Below, piece by piece: positions 17,458-26,436 of a DNA stretch of 64,000 bases. The number at the start of each line of letters is the position of its first letter. Position 1 is the first letter of the stretch. The translations under genes and the position numbers were made by a program. Source of the DNA: Thermacetogenium phaeum DSM 12270 (GTDB lineage: Bacteria; Bacillota; DSM-12270; Thermacetogeniales; Thermacetogeniaceae); the NCBI RefSeq assembly GCF_000305935.1, contig NC_018870.1, positions 637,942 through 701,941 of the forward strand, given 5' to 3'. Below the pieces are notes generated by a model, which saw only the letters and a list, made by a program, of their open reading frames with translations, had not been told where the DNA came from and made no database searches.

Positions 17458-18964
17458 ATGACTATAGAAGAGCTGCGAGAGCGATGTGTCCACCTGGAAC
17501 AACAAAACGCCGAACTGACCGCTAAATTAAACTGGTTTATGGAGCAGTTCCGTTTAAGCAAGAAACGGCAATTCGGTTCTTCCAGCGAACGCTTTTTAAC
17601 GAAGCGGAAGTGGAAGCCCGGCCGGAGGAAGCGGAGCCGGATTTGGAGACCATCACCTACCAGCGCCGCAAAACACGTACCCGCCGGGAGATGAACCTGG
17701 AAAAACTGCCGGTAGAAATAGTAGAGCACCGTCTGCCCGAAGAGGAGCGGGTCTGCCCGTGCTGCGGTGGCCCTTTACATGAAATGAGCACTGAGGTGCG
17801 GCAAGAGCTCAAAATCATCCCGGCCCAGGTGAAAGTGGTTAAGCACGTGCGCTACGTCTATTCCTGCCGCCGCTGCGAGAAAGAAGAAATAACCACTCCT
17901 GTTATCACGGCGCCTATGCTTGCTCCTGTACTTCCGGGAAGTCCTCCCTCATGGCCTACATTATGACCCAGAAATACGGGGCAGGATTGCCCCTCTACCG
18001 CCAGGAGCAGCAGTTTAAAAGTTTGGGGATAGACCTTTCCCGGCAGACCATGGCCAACTGGGTGCTTCATGGAGCTAACACCTACTTAACCCTTATTTAC
18101 GACCGTCTTCATGAACACCTCCTCAAAAGAGACATTCTCCATGCCGACGAAACCACATTACAGGTACTTCATGAACCGGGAAGGGAGCCTACCACCAAAT
18201 CATTCCTCTGGCTTTACCGTAGCGGGTGGGACGGTCCCCCGATTATCCTTTACGACTACCAGACCACCCGGGCCGGCAAACACCCCCGCCGGTTCCTGGC
18301 AGGTTTTAAGGGCTATTTGCATGTTGACGGCTATGACGGCTACAATGGACTTTCCGGGGTCACCCTGGTGGGCTGCTGGGCCCATGCCCGGCGCAAGTTT
18401 GACGAAGCTTTAAAAGCCCTGCCGCAAGATAAAAGAAACAAAGCAGTGGCTGCCCGGGAGGGGCTGGAGTTCTGCAACAGGCTTTTTGCCATAGAGCGCG
18501 AGCTTAAAGACAAAACCCCGGAGGAACGATATCAAATACGGCAGGGGCGCAGCCGGCCCGTGCTGGAGGACTTTTTGGCATGGCTGAAGAAGCAGAAAGC
18601 GAAAGTGTTGCCCAAAAGTACCTTTGGGCAGGCGGTTTACTATTGCCTGGGCCAATGGGATAAGCTAACGGCCTTTTTACAAGACGGGCGTTTGGAAATT
18701 GATAACAACCGCAGCGAGCGTTCTATAAAACCCTTTGTTATTGGCCGCAAGAACTGGCTATTTGCCAACACCCCTCGGGGTGCGAGGGCCAGCGCTATTG
18801 TCTACAGTATCATAGAAACGGCCAAGGAGAATGGGTTAAACCCCTTCCACTATCTCACTTACCTCTTCGAAAAACTTCCCAACCTGGACCCCCAGGATGA
18901 AGAGGCGTTGGACCGGCTCCTCCCCTGGTCCGAAACCTTACCCCCTACCTGCCGGATGAATTAA
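17458..18964 (+). pseudogene. tnpC: IS66 TnpC transposase with two lesions
   Basis: Three frames together form the DDE transposase. Frame 1 (from 17458) has the leucine-zipper-like N-terminus and ends its homology at GSSSER; there the text jumps to LFNEAEVEA in another frame, as if about 20 bases were deleted. Frame 2 carries the zinc finger (CPCCGG and CRRCE) to about 17940. Frame 3 (17951-18964) carries the catalytic core: [23 protein letters not shown], then [12 protein letters not shown] and the [19 protein letters not shown] Glu motif. The catalytic residues remain, but no single protein can be made. Confidence 0.9.
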
Positions 18965-19032
18965 TTGGAATGCTTAAGCCCCCACCTCAAACACAAGGTG
19001 GGGGTTATTTTACGCTTACTTTTAGGCGCACA

Positions 19033-19400
19033 GTATTTATTAATAAAGCTACAACAAGAAACTGCTACAACATTTAAACCAACAAGATATTTGGTAATAT
19101 CCTTTATTCTATATTTAGTACTTGGGCGCTTTGATTGGAATAGAAAACATAATAAATAACATAAAAAAAAGAAGGCCGATGGCGTTTAAATATGGAGAGA
19201 CAAAGTATTATTGGACTCCCAGCACTGATGCTTTCTTTAACGCCTGTATATATTAAGTTTCAAAAAGTTTTTCATATACCTATCAGCGAATTAAACCAGG
19301 CATATACCATTTTTAGGTTAATTTTAGGTTATGTAATAACAACAAGTTTCTATAAGAAGCCATTTATTCAACAGTCTCCATAAAGGAGCTAGTTTACCTC
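19033..19400. other. AT-rich flank with possible membrane-protein fragments
   Basis: This stretch is clearly more AT-rich than its surroundings. The plus strand contains a hydrophobic end (TRYLVISFILYLVLGRF) up to 19159 and a second hydrophobic frame at 19192-19383 (62 residues, weak ribosome site). They could be the remains of one membrane-protein gene into which IS66 inserted; I do not recognise a family. Confidence 0.35.
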
Positions 19401-19516
19401 CTCGCAGATGTTCCGGGTACCAGCCGAATTTTGTTAAATAGCAGCGAATTCTGAAAATCCACGCTGGCAACACTCTTTTTGTTCCAGAGTTTTTGGTCAC
19501 ATGAATATCAAAAAAA

Positions 19517-19546
19517 GACAGTTCTCTATCGGGAACTGTTTTTTTT
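19517..19546 (+). terminator. Strong rho-independent terminator
   Basis: Stem ACAGTTC / GAACTGT with an 8-base loop, followed by eight T and preceded by a run of A, so it can act in both directions. It closes the accessory island. Confidence 0.85.
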
Positions 19547-19550
19547 GTGC

Positions 19551-19580
19551 GCCCGGCATGTCTGCTGAGCCAGTGGGTTG
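19551..19580 (+). repeat. 30-base dispersed repeat, copy 1
   Basis: The 30 bases beginning GCCCGGCATG and ending CAGTGGGTTG recur at 30726-30755 with one mismatch (C/T at position 12). Both copies follow a hairpin terminator directly. Confidence 0.8.
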
Positions 19581-19815
19581 AAAGAGTCCCATGCCACCTA
19601 ACCAGCAGAAAAGCAATCGAAGGCAAGGGGGTTTCCTTCCTTGCCGTTTTTGCCTAATTCGGAGCCACCTTCCTGGAAGGGGCTTGTCATTCTGTCCTTA
19701 AGGCCTCTTGGCGCCATCCTTTTTGACCGATGTCTGGTTGAAGATGCATTTTCGAAAAAACGGCGTCCTGTTTTGAGACGCAGCTTCGGCGGAGGAGTGC
19801 ATTTTCGCAGCGACA

Positions 19816-19833
19816 TTGCCGTTCTGACGGCAA
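19816..19833. promoter_or_regulatory. Perfect 18-base palindrome
   Basis: TTGCCGT and ACGGCAA are separated by TCTG, 20 bases upstream of the candidate sigma-54 promoter. Could be an activator or repressor site. Confidence 0.5.
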
Positions 19834-19852
19834 TGAAAGTTTTTGCTGAAAC

Positions 19853-19870
19853 CTGGCATTCTTTTTGCAT
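19853..19870 (+). promoter_or_regulatory. Candidate sigma-54 (-24/-12) promoter
   Basis: CTGGCATTCTTTTTGCAT has GG at 19855-19856 and GC at 19867-19868 with exactly ten bases between, which is the sigma-54 spacing, plus the TTGCA -12 block. The nearest gene downstream is the hydrogenase operon 835 bases away. Confidence 0.5.
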
Positions 19871-20705
19871 ATGGAGCTGATGGCGGTAGTCGTTGCATTG
19901 AGTTTTTATATAGGGAAATCTGATGCGGTGGTGATGGAGAGTAAAGTGGGCTATCGGTTCACACCAGAGAAGGGAAGGGTTAGGCGGCACTGATTAATGG
20001 TACCTGGCAAAAGACCGGCGAGCAAGGGGGCAACATAAATATAAGATGCTGCTGATAATGCCGGTTAATCTGGTTAATTGAGTTTGAAAGCAGGCCTCTC
20101 TGGGTGGGCTTTATGGGGGCGAGAAGAATCTACTGGGATGGGAATTACAGCACTTGTTGCCAGATAAAGTATTCTGTATACAGGGTGCGCTCCCGGAAGG
20201 ATTTGCTCTACCGATGTAGTATTATTAACAGACGGGATTAATTATCATTACTCGCATGATGTGCGTTAATTACGTTCCCCGAATTCATTTGCCTGTGGCT
20301 TTGGCTATGGCGGGTGAGTCGGTAGGGTTCGTCCGGAAACGGGTAGGCCTCCCGTTGCGGAAAGGGTGAACAGGATAATGCTATTAACTGATAAGTTTGG
20401 GGGGCCGGCTATTCCTGGGGGATATCCGGCTCTTTGGCTGATAAACCTTCCCGGCTTTTTCGAGAGGCCTGCCGCAAAATCTGCAAAATCATAGAGAAAA
20501 AAATTTGCGGCGGGCAGCATAAGGGTGCAGTAAAGAGAAGAAACCTGCACCGGTGGTTTGTCATTACGCCTCTACCGCATTACTGCCCGCTGCTTTTTTA
20601 TTCAGAAAAAACATTCTACTCCGGCGTGTTAAGGGGAAGGGGGGATAAGTTTCTGTTAATGGTCTTGTTTTCGTTAGATAAAAGATTCAACAAGGAGGGA
20701 TTAAT

Positions 20706-21773
20706 ATGAGAGAGATCAACCGCCGCGAATTTTTAAAGCTCTGCGCCGGTTCGGTGGCGGCCGCGGGGCTCAGCCAGTTGCTACTGCCGGAGCTGGCTAG
20801 ATCCTTGCCTGCGGCGGGGAACCCTCCGGTGATCTGGATTCAGGGTGCGAGCTGTACCGGATGCTCCATTTCACTGCTGAATTCTACTCAGCCGGGGGTT
20901 AAGGAAATCCTGACAGAAGTCATTGATCTCAAGTTCCATCCCAACATTTCTGCAGCTGCCGGTGAACTGGCGATGAGGGTGATCGATGATACAAAAGAAG
21001 CTGGCAACTATTACCTGGTTGTGGAAGGAGCCGTTCCCACCAAGGACGGAGGGATCTACTGCACTGTAGGGGAAAGAGATGGAAAAGAGATCACCTTTTT
21101 GGAGAGAGTAAAGGAACTGGGAGCCGAAGCTTCTGCCGTTTTGGCCGTTGGGACCTGTGCGGCTTTTGGGGGGATCCCCGCTGCCAAGCCCAATCCTACC
21201 GGGTGTAAGGGCGTGCGGGATGTTTTCAAGGAGGCCGGAATCAGCACCCAGGTGATCAACGTGGCCGGATGCCCACCGCATCCCGACTGGGTGGTGGGTA
21301 CGCTGGCACACCTGTTGCTGTTTAAAGAGGCGCCTGAGCTGGATGACTTCGGGAGGCCAAAAGTATTCTTCGGGAAGTGCGTCCACGACAACTGCCCGCG
21401 GCGGCAGTATTTCGACAACAGCATATTTGCTAAAAACTTCAGCGAGCCGGGCTGCCTGCTGGAGCTCGGCTGCAAGGGGCCGCAGGCCCACTGCGACAGC
21501 TTCGACAGGATGTGGAACGGTGGGGTCAGCTGGTGCCTGAAAGCGGGGGCGCCCTGCACTGCCTGTACGGAAAAGGGATTCCCCGGCTGTGCCGTTCCCT
21601 TCTATGAGAGGATGGAACCCATTCATCTGCCCAACATCAACGCCACCGCTGACGCCGTAGGCGGCGCCCTGGGGGTGGCCGTGGCGGCGGGGATAGGCGC
21701 CCATCTCATAGGCAATATAGCCAAAGGCAGGATCGGGAAAAAAGAGGAGGGGCAGGTGAAGGAAAATGCCTAA
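20706..21773 (+). CDS. hyaA: [NiFe] hydrogenase small subunit, Tat-exported
   Basis: A 355-residue subunit carrying the iron-sulfur relay. The N-terminus has a Tat signal with the RREFLK motif (residues 6-11) and a hydrophobic stretch, so the heterodimer is exported folded. Proximal-cluster Cys are in SCTGCS (about 49-53), VGTCAAFGG and AGCPPHPD; the medial and distal cluster ligands are in KCVHDNCPRR, GCLLELGCKGPQ and the CTACTEKGFPGCAVPF segment. The C-terminal hydrophobic helix (about 318-338) would anchor it in the membrane. A CAAGGAGGG site lies before the ATG. Group 1-type membrane-bound uptake hydrogenase by context. Confidence 0.93.
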   Translation: MREINRREFLKLCAGSVAAAGLSQLLLPELARSLPAAGNPPVIWIQGASCTGCSISLLNSTQPGVKEILTEVIDLKFHPNISAAAGELAMRVIDDTKEAGNYYLVVEGAVPTKDGGIYCTVGERDGKEITFLERVKELGAEASAVLAVGTCAAFGGIPAAKPNPTGCKGVRDVFKEAGISTQVINVAGCPPHPDWVVGTLAHLLLFKEAPELDDFGRPKVFFGKCVHDNCPRRQYFDNSIFAKNFSEPGCLLELGCKGPQAHCDSFDRMWNGGVSWCLKAGAPCTACTEKGFPGCAVPFYERMEPIHLPNINATADAVGGALGVAVAAGIGAHLIGNIAKGRIGKKEEGQVKENA

Positions 21774-23190
21774 AGTCATCGTCGACCCGGTAACGAGGAT
21801 CGAGGGGCACCTGAAGATCGAAGTGGAGGTTGAGGGAGGAAAAGTAACCGAAGCTAAAAGCAGCGGCACGCTTTTCCGCGGGGTGGAGCTGATCCTGCGC
21901 GGTCACGACCCCAGGGACGCCCAGGAGATCGTCCAGAGGATCTGCGGAGTCTGCCCCATCGGCCACGCCACGGCAGCCACCCTGGCCCTTGACGATGCTT
22001 TCGGGATCAAACCGCCTGGCAATGGAAGAATAATCCGTAACCTGATCCTGGGGGCCAACTACATCCAATCCCACATACTGCATTTTTACCATCTGGCAGC
22101 ACTGGACTACGTAAAGGCCCCGGACAACATTCTGCCGCTGGCTCCCCGCTACGAGGGGGATTACCGGCTTCCGGAAGCAGTGAACAGCGCCGCGGTCAAT
22201 CACTACCTGCAGGCTCTGGAAATGCGCAAAAAAGCGCATGAAATGCTGGCCATCTTCGGGGGGAGAGCACCCGGACAGCGCGCCATCGTTCCGGGAGGCG
22301 TCACCGAAACGGTAGATGCCCAAAAGATCATCAATTTCAAGTTCCGGCTGGCGGAGCTGACATCTTTTATCGAGAACGTCTATGTGCCCGACGTCTTGGC
22401 GATTGCCGAAGTCTATCAGGACTGGCTGGAGATAGGCAAGGGCTGTGGGAACATGCTGGCCTACGGCGCCTTCCCCGTGGATGACGACGGTGAGCTCTTC
22501 TTCAAGCGCGGCCGCTACACCGAAGGTGTTGACGGGGAAGTTGACCCCGACAAGATCACCGAGGACGTCAAATACTCCTGGTATGAGGATGACACCGGGG
22601 GTAAGAAGCCCACGGAAAGCGTGATTACCCCGGCACCGAAGAAAGAAGGGGCTTACTCCTGGATGAAGGCGCCGCGCTATGACGGCAAGGTCCATGAAGT
22701 GGGGCCGCTCGCCCGGATGTGGGTTGCCGGAGACCCAGAGATTAGAAGTTTAGGGGAAAAGGCCTTCTCCGTGATGGGACGCCATGCCGCCAGAGCTCTG
22801 GAGTGCAAAAAACTGGCCCATGCCATGGCCGGCTGGCTTGAGCAGCTGCAGCCGGGTGAACCGACCTGCACTCCCCACGAAGTACCCCGGGAAGCGGAAG
22901 GTGTCGGCCTTACCGAAGCAGCAAGGGGTGCCCTCGGGCACTGGATCAAGATCAAAGGCGGGCGCATCGAAAAGTACAACGCCGTTGTGCCGACTACCTG
23001 GAACGGAGGGCCGCGTGACGAGAAGGGGCAGCCGGGGCCAATTGAACAGGCGCTGGTGGGGACGCCCGTTAAGGACCCCAACAACCCGATCGAACTGGTG
23101 CGCGTGGTGCGCTCCTTTGACCCCTGCCTTGCCTGTGCAGTGCATGTGATTACCCCGGACCGGGATGTTCGCAAGTTCCGGGTCTACTAG
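21766..23190 (+). CDS. hyaB: [NiFe] hydrogenase large subunit
   Basis: A 474-residue catalytic subunit. The active-site ligands are present as RICGVCP (about 62-68) near the N-terminus and DPCLACAVH (about 452-460) near the C-terminus. After the final His, a 14-residue tail remains that a hydrogenase-specific endopeptidase must cut after cofactor insertion. The gene overlaps the small subunit by 8 bases. It oxidises hydrogen outside the membrane together with its partner. No endopeptidase gene and no hyp maturation genes are in the window, so they must lie elsewhere. Confidence 0.95.
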   Translation: MPKVIVDPVTRIEGHLKIEVEVEGGKVTEAKSSGTLFRGVELILRGHDPRDAQEIVQRICGVCPIGHATAATLALDDAFGIKPPGNGRIIRNLILGANYIQSHILHFYHLAALDYVKAPDNILPLAPRYEGDYRLPEAVNSAAVNHYLQALEMRKKAHEMLAIFGGRAPGQRAIVPGGVTETVDAQKIINFKFRLAELTSFIENVYVPDVLAIAEVYQDWLEIGKGCGNMLAYGAFPVDDDGELFFKRGRYTEGVDGEVDPDKITEDVKYSWYEDDTGGKKPTESVITPAPKKEGAYSWMKAPRYDGKVHEVGPLARMWVAGDPEIRSLGEKAFSVMGRHAARALECKKLAHAMAGWLEQLQPGEPTCTPHEVPREAEGVGLTEAARGALGHWIKIKGGRIEKYNAVVPTTWNGGPRDEKGQPGPIEQALVGTPVKDPNNPIELVRVVRSFDPCLACAVHVITPDRDVRKFRVY

Positions 23191-23201
23191 GGGGGAAGAC
23201 A

Positions 23202-23858
23202 ATGAAGAGAATGGTTTATCGGCATACGCTGGCGGTCAGGTTCTTTCACTGGTGGAACTGCATCTCTATCTTCATGCTGCTGGCCACCGGGTTTTATATC
23301 CATACGCCTGATGGGTTCTGGTCGTACATTTTTCCATCTATGAATGTGGCCCGCAAGCTCCACTTCATCTTTATGTACACGGTTATTGCCGGATTGGTGG
23401 GAAGGCTCTACTACGCCTTCGTGAGCGGTGATTACAGGAACTTCAAGCCGCGCTTTGCGGATATTCCCAACATGTTTAAACTGATGAAGTACTACCTCTT
23501 CCTGAGCGATGAGCTTCCCGACTGGGGGGAAAAATATAACCCCGGCCAGAAGATGATGTACGCCGGTTTCGTCCCTCTTCTGCTCATCCAGATCATCACC
23601 GGCTTCATCCTCTACATGCCGACGACGTTGAACAGCTGGGCCTACTGGGTAGGAGGGGCAAACATCATCCGCATTATCCACTACGCCGTTGCCTGGATCT
23701 TCGTCTACTGCGTGGCGGCGCACATCTACCTGGATTTCAGCGAGGGGATAGCCAATATCAAAGGGATGATCACCGGTTACAGGCCTGCAGATTTTCACGA
23801 GAAGCATCGAAAGAAAAGCGTTTCCCCTGCCGGAAGGGGAAAGGCCGTCGAGGGTTGA
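23202..23858 (+). CDS. hyaC: Hydrogenase cytochrome b subunit
   Basis: A 218-residue integral membrane protein with four or five hydrophobic helices (about 18-36, 56-75, 125-145, 160-185). His residues at the helix ends (HTLAVRFFHWWN, LHFIFMY, IHYAVAW, AAHIYLDF) are typical heme b ligands of the Ni/Fe-hydrogenase b-type cytochrome family. It takes electrons from the small subunit and passes them to the quinone pool. It starts 11 bases after the large subunit and ends the operon, which is followed by a strong terminator. Confidence 0.92.
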   Translation: MKRMVYRHTLAVRFFHWWNCISIFMLLATGFYIHTPDGFWSYIFPSMNVARKLHFIFMYTVIAGLVGRLYYAFVSGDYRNFKPRFADIPNMFKLMKYYLFLSDELPDWGEKYNPGQKMMYAGFVPLLLIQIITGFILYMPTTLNSWAYWVGGANIIRIIHYAVAWIFVYCVAAHIYLDFSEGIANIKGMITGYRPADFHEKHRKKSVSPAGRGKAVEG

Positions 23859-23879
23859 GGTTGATAGCCGCCGACGGAA

Positions 23880-23907
23880 ATGCCCGCCTGAGGAGGCGGG
23901 CATTTTC
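23880..23907 (+). terminator. Terminator of the hydrogenase operon
   Basis: Perfect 10-bp stem (ATGCCCGCCT / AGGCGGGCAT) with a 4-base loop and a short T-run. The convergent nitrilase gene starts its 3' end 40 bases further. Confidence 0.9.
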
Positions 23908-23946
23908 TGATCGCGGCTTCTTTTCCGGGCCAATTCTTTCTGCTCA

Positions 23947-24714
23947 TTAAACAGCCCGCTCATCACCGGGAGCTAATTGGGGGTGCTCGCCGGGGATGTC
24001 ACAGGTAATTAAGGTTTCCGAGGCTTCGTCGGCGAGGGCAACGAGCGCTCCCTCCGGGTCGGCGATCAGGCTGTTGCCCAGGCTGATGAGGCCGATGTGG
24101 CTGCCTACGGCATTGGCCAGAAGAACGTAACAGTGATTCTCCACCGCCCTGGCTATGGGTAGCGCCCGGTTTTTGGTTAGTTTCCAGCGGGCCTCTGCCG
24201 GATTATAATAATGGGCGGAAAGGATGAAGAGGGCGCTCGTCCCTTCGGGGCAGCTGCTTCTGGCCAGTTCGGGGTAGTTCTGGTCGCGGCAGATGATCAC
24301 CCCGAATCTATGCCCGTTATAGGTGAAGGACAGGGGTTGGGTGCCGGGGGTGAAGAATTTCTCCTCGGCAGCGGTCAGGTGGATTTTGTAGTAGGTGTAT
24401 TTGACCCCGTCGGGCAGAATCACGGAAGCAGCGTTGTACATTTTCCTGTCTTTAAATTCTGCTCTTCCTATAATAAGGCCGATTTTTAATTTCTCTACCT
24501 GGCTTCCGATCAGCTCCAGAGCACGCCCCAGTTCCTCCTCGATGCCAGGCTGTCCCAGGGTTTTCTTGTCGTATCCCGTTAGACACATTTCCGGAAAAAC
24601 CAGTAGGTCGACCCCCTTGAGCCTGGCCTCTTCAGCCGTGCGAAGGATGGTGGAGGTGTTTGTGGCGACGCTGTTTGTGATGAACATCTGAGCGGCACCT
24701 AGCCTCAAAGTCAT
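23947..24714 (-). CDS. Carbon-nitrogen hydrolase (nitrilase superfamily)
   Basis: A 255-residue enzyme with the Glu-Lys-Cys triad: Glu in LVFPEMCLTGY (about 43), Lys in YTYYKIHLTA (about 110) and Cys in GVIICRDQNYPE (about 143). Such enzymes hydrolyse amides or nitriles of small molecules; the substrate is open. It is read from the minus strand, convergent with the hydrogenase operon, and has a GGAGGCG site directly before its ATG. It stands alone. Confidence 0.88.
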   Translation of the reverse strand: MTLRLGAAQMFITNSVATNTSTILRTAEEARLKGVDLLVFPEMCLTGYDKKTLGQPGIEEELGRALELIGSQVEKLKIGLIIGRAEFKDRKMYNAASVILPDGVKYTYYKIHLTAAEEKFFTPGTQPLSFTYNGHRFGVIICRDQNYPELARSSCPEGTSALFILSAHYYNPAEARWKLTKNRALPIARAVENHCYVLLANAVGSHIGLISLGNSLIADPEGALVALADEASETLITCDIPGEHPQLAPGDERAV

Positions 24715-24981
24715 TCGCCTCCAAGGTATATATTTCCTGTACTATCTTACAACGCCCCTCCTACGGTTGACAAGCGGCCTCAAGTGGAAGCGGCCGGAAG
24801 CCGCAAAGGATCTGCGTCTCCTGCAGCGAAATCAAAAGGGGGGTAGATCTGCAGCGGCCGCGAGCAGGGGGACGGTGAGCCGAGGTTTCACGGCGGCCTT
24901 TCCTTTGAGAAAATGGCGGGGACAGTTTCCGAGCTGCTCCGCAGCAGGCAAAAGACAGACTGCGCTAGAGGAGGTATTGCT

Positions 24982-25710
24982 GTGAGGATTGTCATCGATC
25001 CCGGGCATGGAGGAGCCGACAGCGGAGCGGTCGGCCCGGGTGGCACGAGGGAGAAGGATGTCAATTTGGCCGTGGCTAAGCTGTTCTTCAGATATCTGGA
25101 GCCGGTTGCCAATGTCAGATTGACCAGAAGGGATGACCGCCATCTTGGAGAGAGTGAATCCGCCGACCTGGTGGAGCGGGTGAGGATTGCCGAGACCTGG
25201 CGGGCATCTTACTTTATCTCTCTCCACTGCAATGCCGCCGCAGAAGGAGCGCGCGGCGTGGAGACCTATGCCTATAAACCGGGGGGAGAGGGGGAGCGCC
25301 TGGCCAGGGCGATCCAGAAGGGGCTTGTTGAGGCAACCGGTTTCCCTGACAGAGGGGTTAAATTCGCTGACTATTACGTCCTGCGCAAGACCAGTATGCC
25401 TGCCGTCCTGGTAGAAATGGGTTTTATCAGCAATCCCGAAGAGGAAAGGCTGCTGGGCGACCCGGCCTTTCAAGACCGCCTGGCCTGGGCGATGGCCCGG
25501 AGCACCGCCGGCTTTTTGGGATATCAGATCCCGCCGCCACCGCCGGTTAAGGGATATCCGCTGGTTCACGTCAGCGTCCGCGGCAGGATGATCACCGGTA
25601 TTATCCTGGAGAACAGGACATTCGTCTGGATTGACGACGTTGCGAAGGCTTACGGGGATAGGACCCGCTGGGATCCCCAGGAGAGAAAGGTGTATGTAGA
25701 AGGGCCGTAG
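24982..25710 (+). CDS. N-acetylmuramoyl-L-alanine amidase (Amidase_3)
   Basis: A 242-residue enzyme. The catalytic domain (residues 1-185) has the zinc ligands in IDPGHGGADSG (His 9), the Glu/His segment FISLHCNAAA and the VLVEMGFISN catalytic Glu. The last 50 residues (LVHVSVRGRMITGIILENRT) look like a small copper-amine-oxidase-like or stalk-type add-on domain. There is no signal peptide in this start. The GTG at 24982 is chosen for its AGAGGAGGT site; an upstream ATG at 24913 would add an unsupported extension. Probably cuts peptidoglycan side chains, e.g. in sporulation or division. Confidence 0.85.
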   Translation: MRIVIDPGHGGADSGAVGPGGTREKDVNLAVAKLFFRYLEPVANVRLTRRDDRHLGESESADLVERVRIAETWRASYFISLHCNAAAEGARGVETYAYKPGGEGERLARAIQKGLVEATGFPDRGVKFADYYVLRKTSMPAVLVEMGFISNPEEERLLGDPAFQDRLAWAMARSTAGFLGYQIPPPPPVKGYPLVHVSVRGRMITGIILENRTFVWIDDVAKAYGDRTRWDPQERKVYVEGP

Positions 25711-25854
25711 AAGTGGTAAAATAGGTTTGGCAGCGTTCCTTATTGCGAAAATCGGTGGATGTAGGTATTTATATTGAAAGCAGCTGGGCCGTGATTTAAC
25801 TAGTCGCGGGTAGTGCCAGAAACGAATTAAGGGCTTTGCTCTCTACTCCTGGGG
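25711..25854. other. Short intergenic region
   Basis: No gene; contains no clear terminator for the amidase gene. Confidence 0.3.
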
Positions 25855-26376
25855 GTGATGAACATTCCGAGAAAGAGAAAAAAATGTCTGGTGGGCTATT
25901 TCCCCCCGGCCAGTTACTACAAACCGGCGGGAGTTCCTCTGCGGGAACTGGATGAGGTAAAGATATCTGTAGAGGAGTTTGAAGCCCTTCGCCTGAAGGA
26001 TCTGGAGGGAATGGATCAGGAGCAGTGCGCCGAAAGGATGGGAATTGCCCGGACGACGTTCCAGCGTATTTTATATGCTGCCAGATCGAAGATCGCCGGG
26101 GCTCTGGTGGAAGGAAAAGCGATCCGCATTGAGGGCGGCGAATACATCATGCAGTCACGGCCGTTCAAGTGCGTCCGGTGCGGCCGTGAATTTGAGGTGC
26201 CCCGCGCTGCTGCCTGGGTGGAGGGAGAAGGGTATTGTCCCAGGTGCAGCGAGGAGTATGATCATAGCTGGGGCGGCCCGGGGCACGGAGGAAGGCACCG
26301 TTTTCGTGGAAGGTGCCGGCGCAATGGCGGCGGTGGGGCGCTGGAGAGCAACGGAATTGAAGAGGATAAGGAGTGA
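25855..26376 (+). CDS. DUF134 (UPF0251) HTH protein with a C-terminal zinc finger
   Basis: A 173-residue protein. Residues 1-95 are the DUF134 domain (VPLRELDEVKISVEEFEALR, then DLEGMDQEQCAERMGIARTT and FQRILYAARSKIAGALVEGK), which has a sigma-region-4-like helix-turn-helix. Residues about 103-130 form a CxxC...CxxC finger (CVRCGREFE and CPRCSEEY). A His/Gly/Arg-rich tail follows. This type is found in anaerobes and is proposed to be a DNA-binding regulator. GTG at 25855 and ATG at 25858 are both possible starts. Confidence 0.85.
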   Translation: MMNIPRKRKKCLVGYFPPASYYKPAGVPLRELDEVKISVEEFEALRLKDLEGMDQEQCAERMGIARTTFQRILYAARSKIAGALVEGKAIRIEGGEYIMQSRPFKCVRCGREFEVPRAAAWVEGEGYCPRCSEEYDHSWGGPGHGGRHRFRGRCRRNGGGGALESNGIEEDKE

Positions 26377-26436
26377 GAATTTTTTCTACCTGCTGCCGTT
26401 GCAGGTGTATTTTGGTGGTGGAAAGGGGAAATCGGG

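Larger units (their letters stand above)
16580..19032. mobile_element. IS66-family insertion sequence
   Basis: Terminal inverted repeats are visible: GTGCGTAAATAAGTAAGCGT from 16581 and, on the other strand from 19031, GTGCGCCTAAAAGTAAGCGT, with similarity continuing over about 27 bases and into a shared CCCACCTT block. Between them lie the three genes typical of IS66 elements in order tnpA, tnpB, tnpC. The 8-base target duplications usual for IS66 are not evident. Confidence 0.85.
19581..20705. other. Gene-poor region upstream of the hydrogenase operon
   Basis: No convincing protein gene in 1.1 kb. It holds an 18-base palindrome (19816-19833), a sigma-54-like promoter (19853-19870) and several small inverted repeats. 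A 36-39-codon frame from 19871/19880 to 19990 has no ribosome site. The last 20 bases hold the ribosome site of the hydrogenase small-subunit gene. Confidence 0.5.

Noticed and set aside
19598-19990. Long open frames on both strands of the gene-poor region
   Set aside because: Composition is unlike protein, no ribosome sites, no family patterns.
20280-20450. TPP-riboswitch-like text (GAACAGGATAATGC) upstream of the hydrogenase genes
   Set aside because: The CTGAGA half of the thiamine element is missing and the stems do not fit; resemblance is limited to a few bases.
26373-26436. preQ1 riboswitch upstream of the YhhQ-type transporter
   Set aside because: The short leader lacks the C-rich loop and A-rich tail of preQ1 classes.
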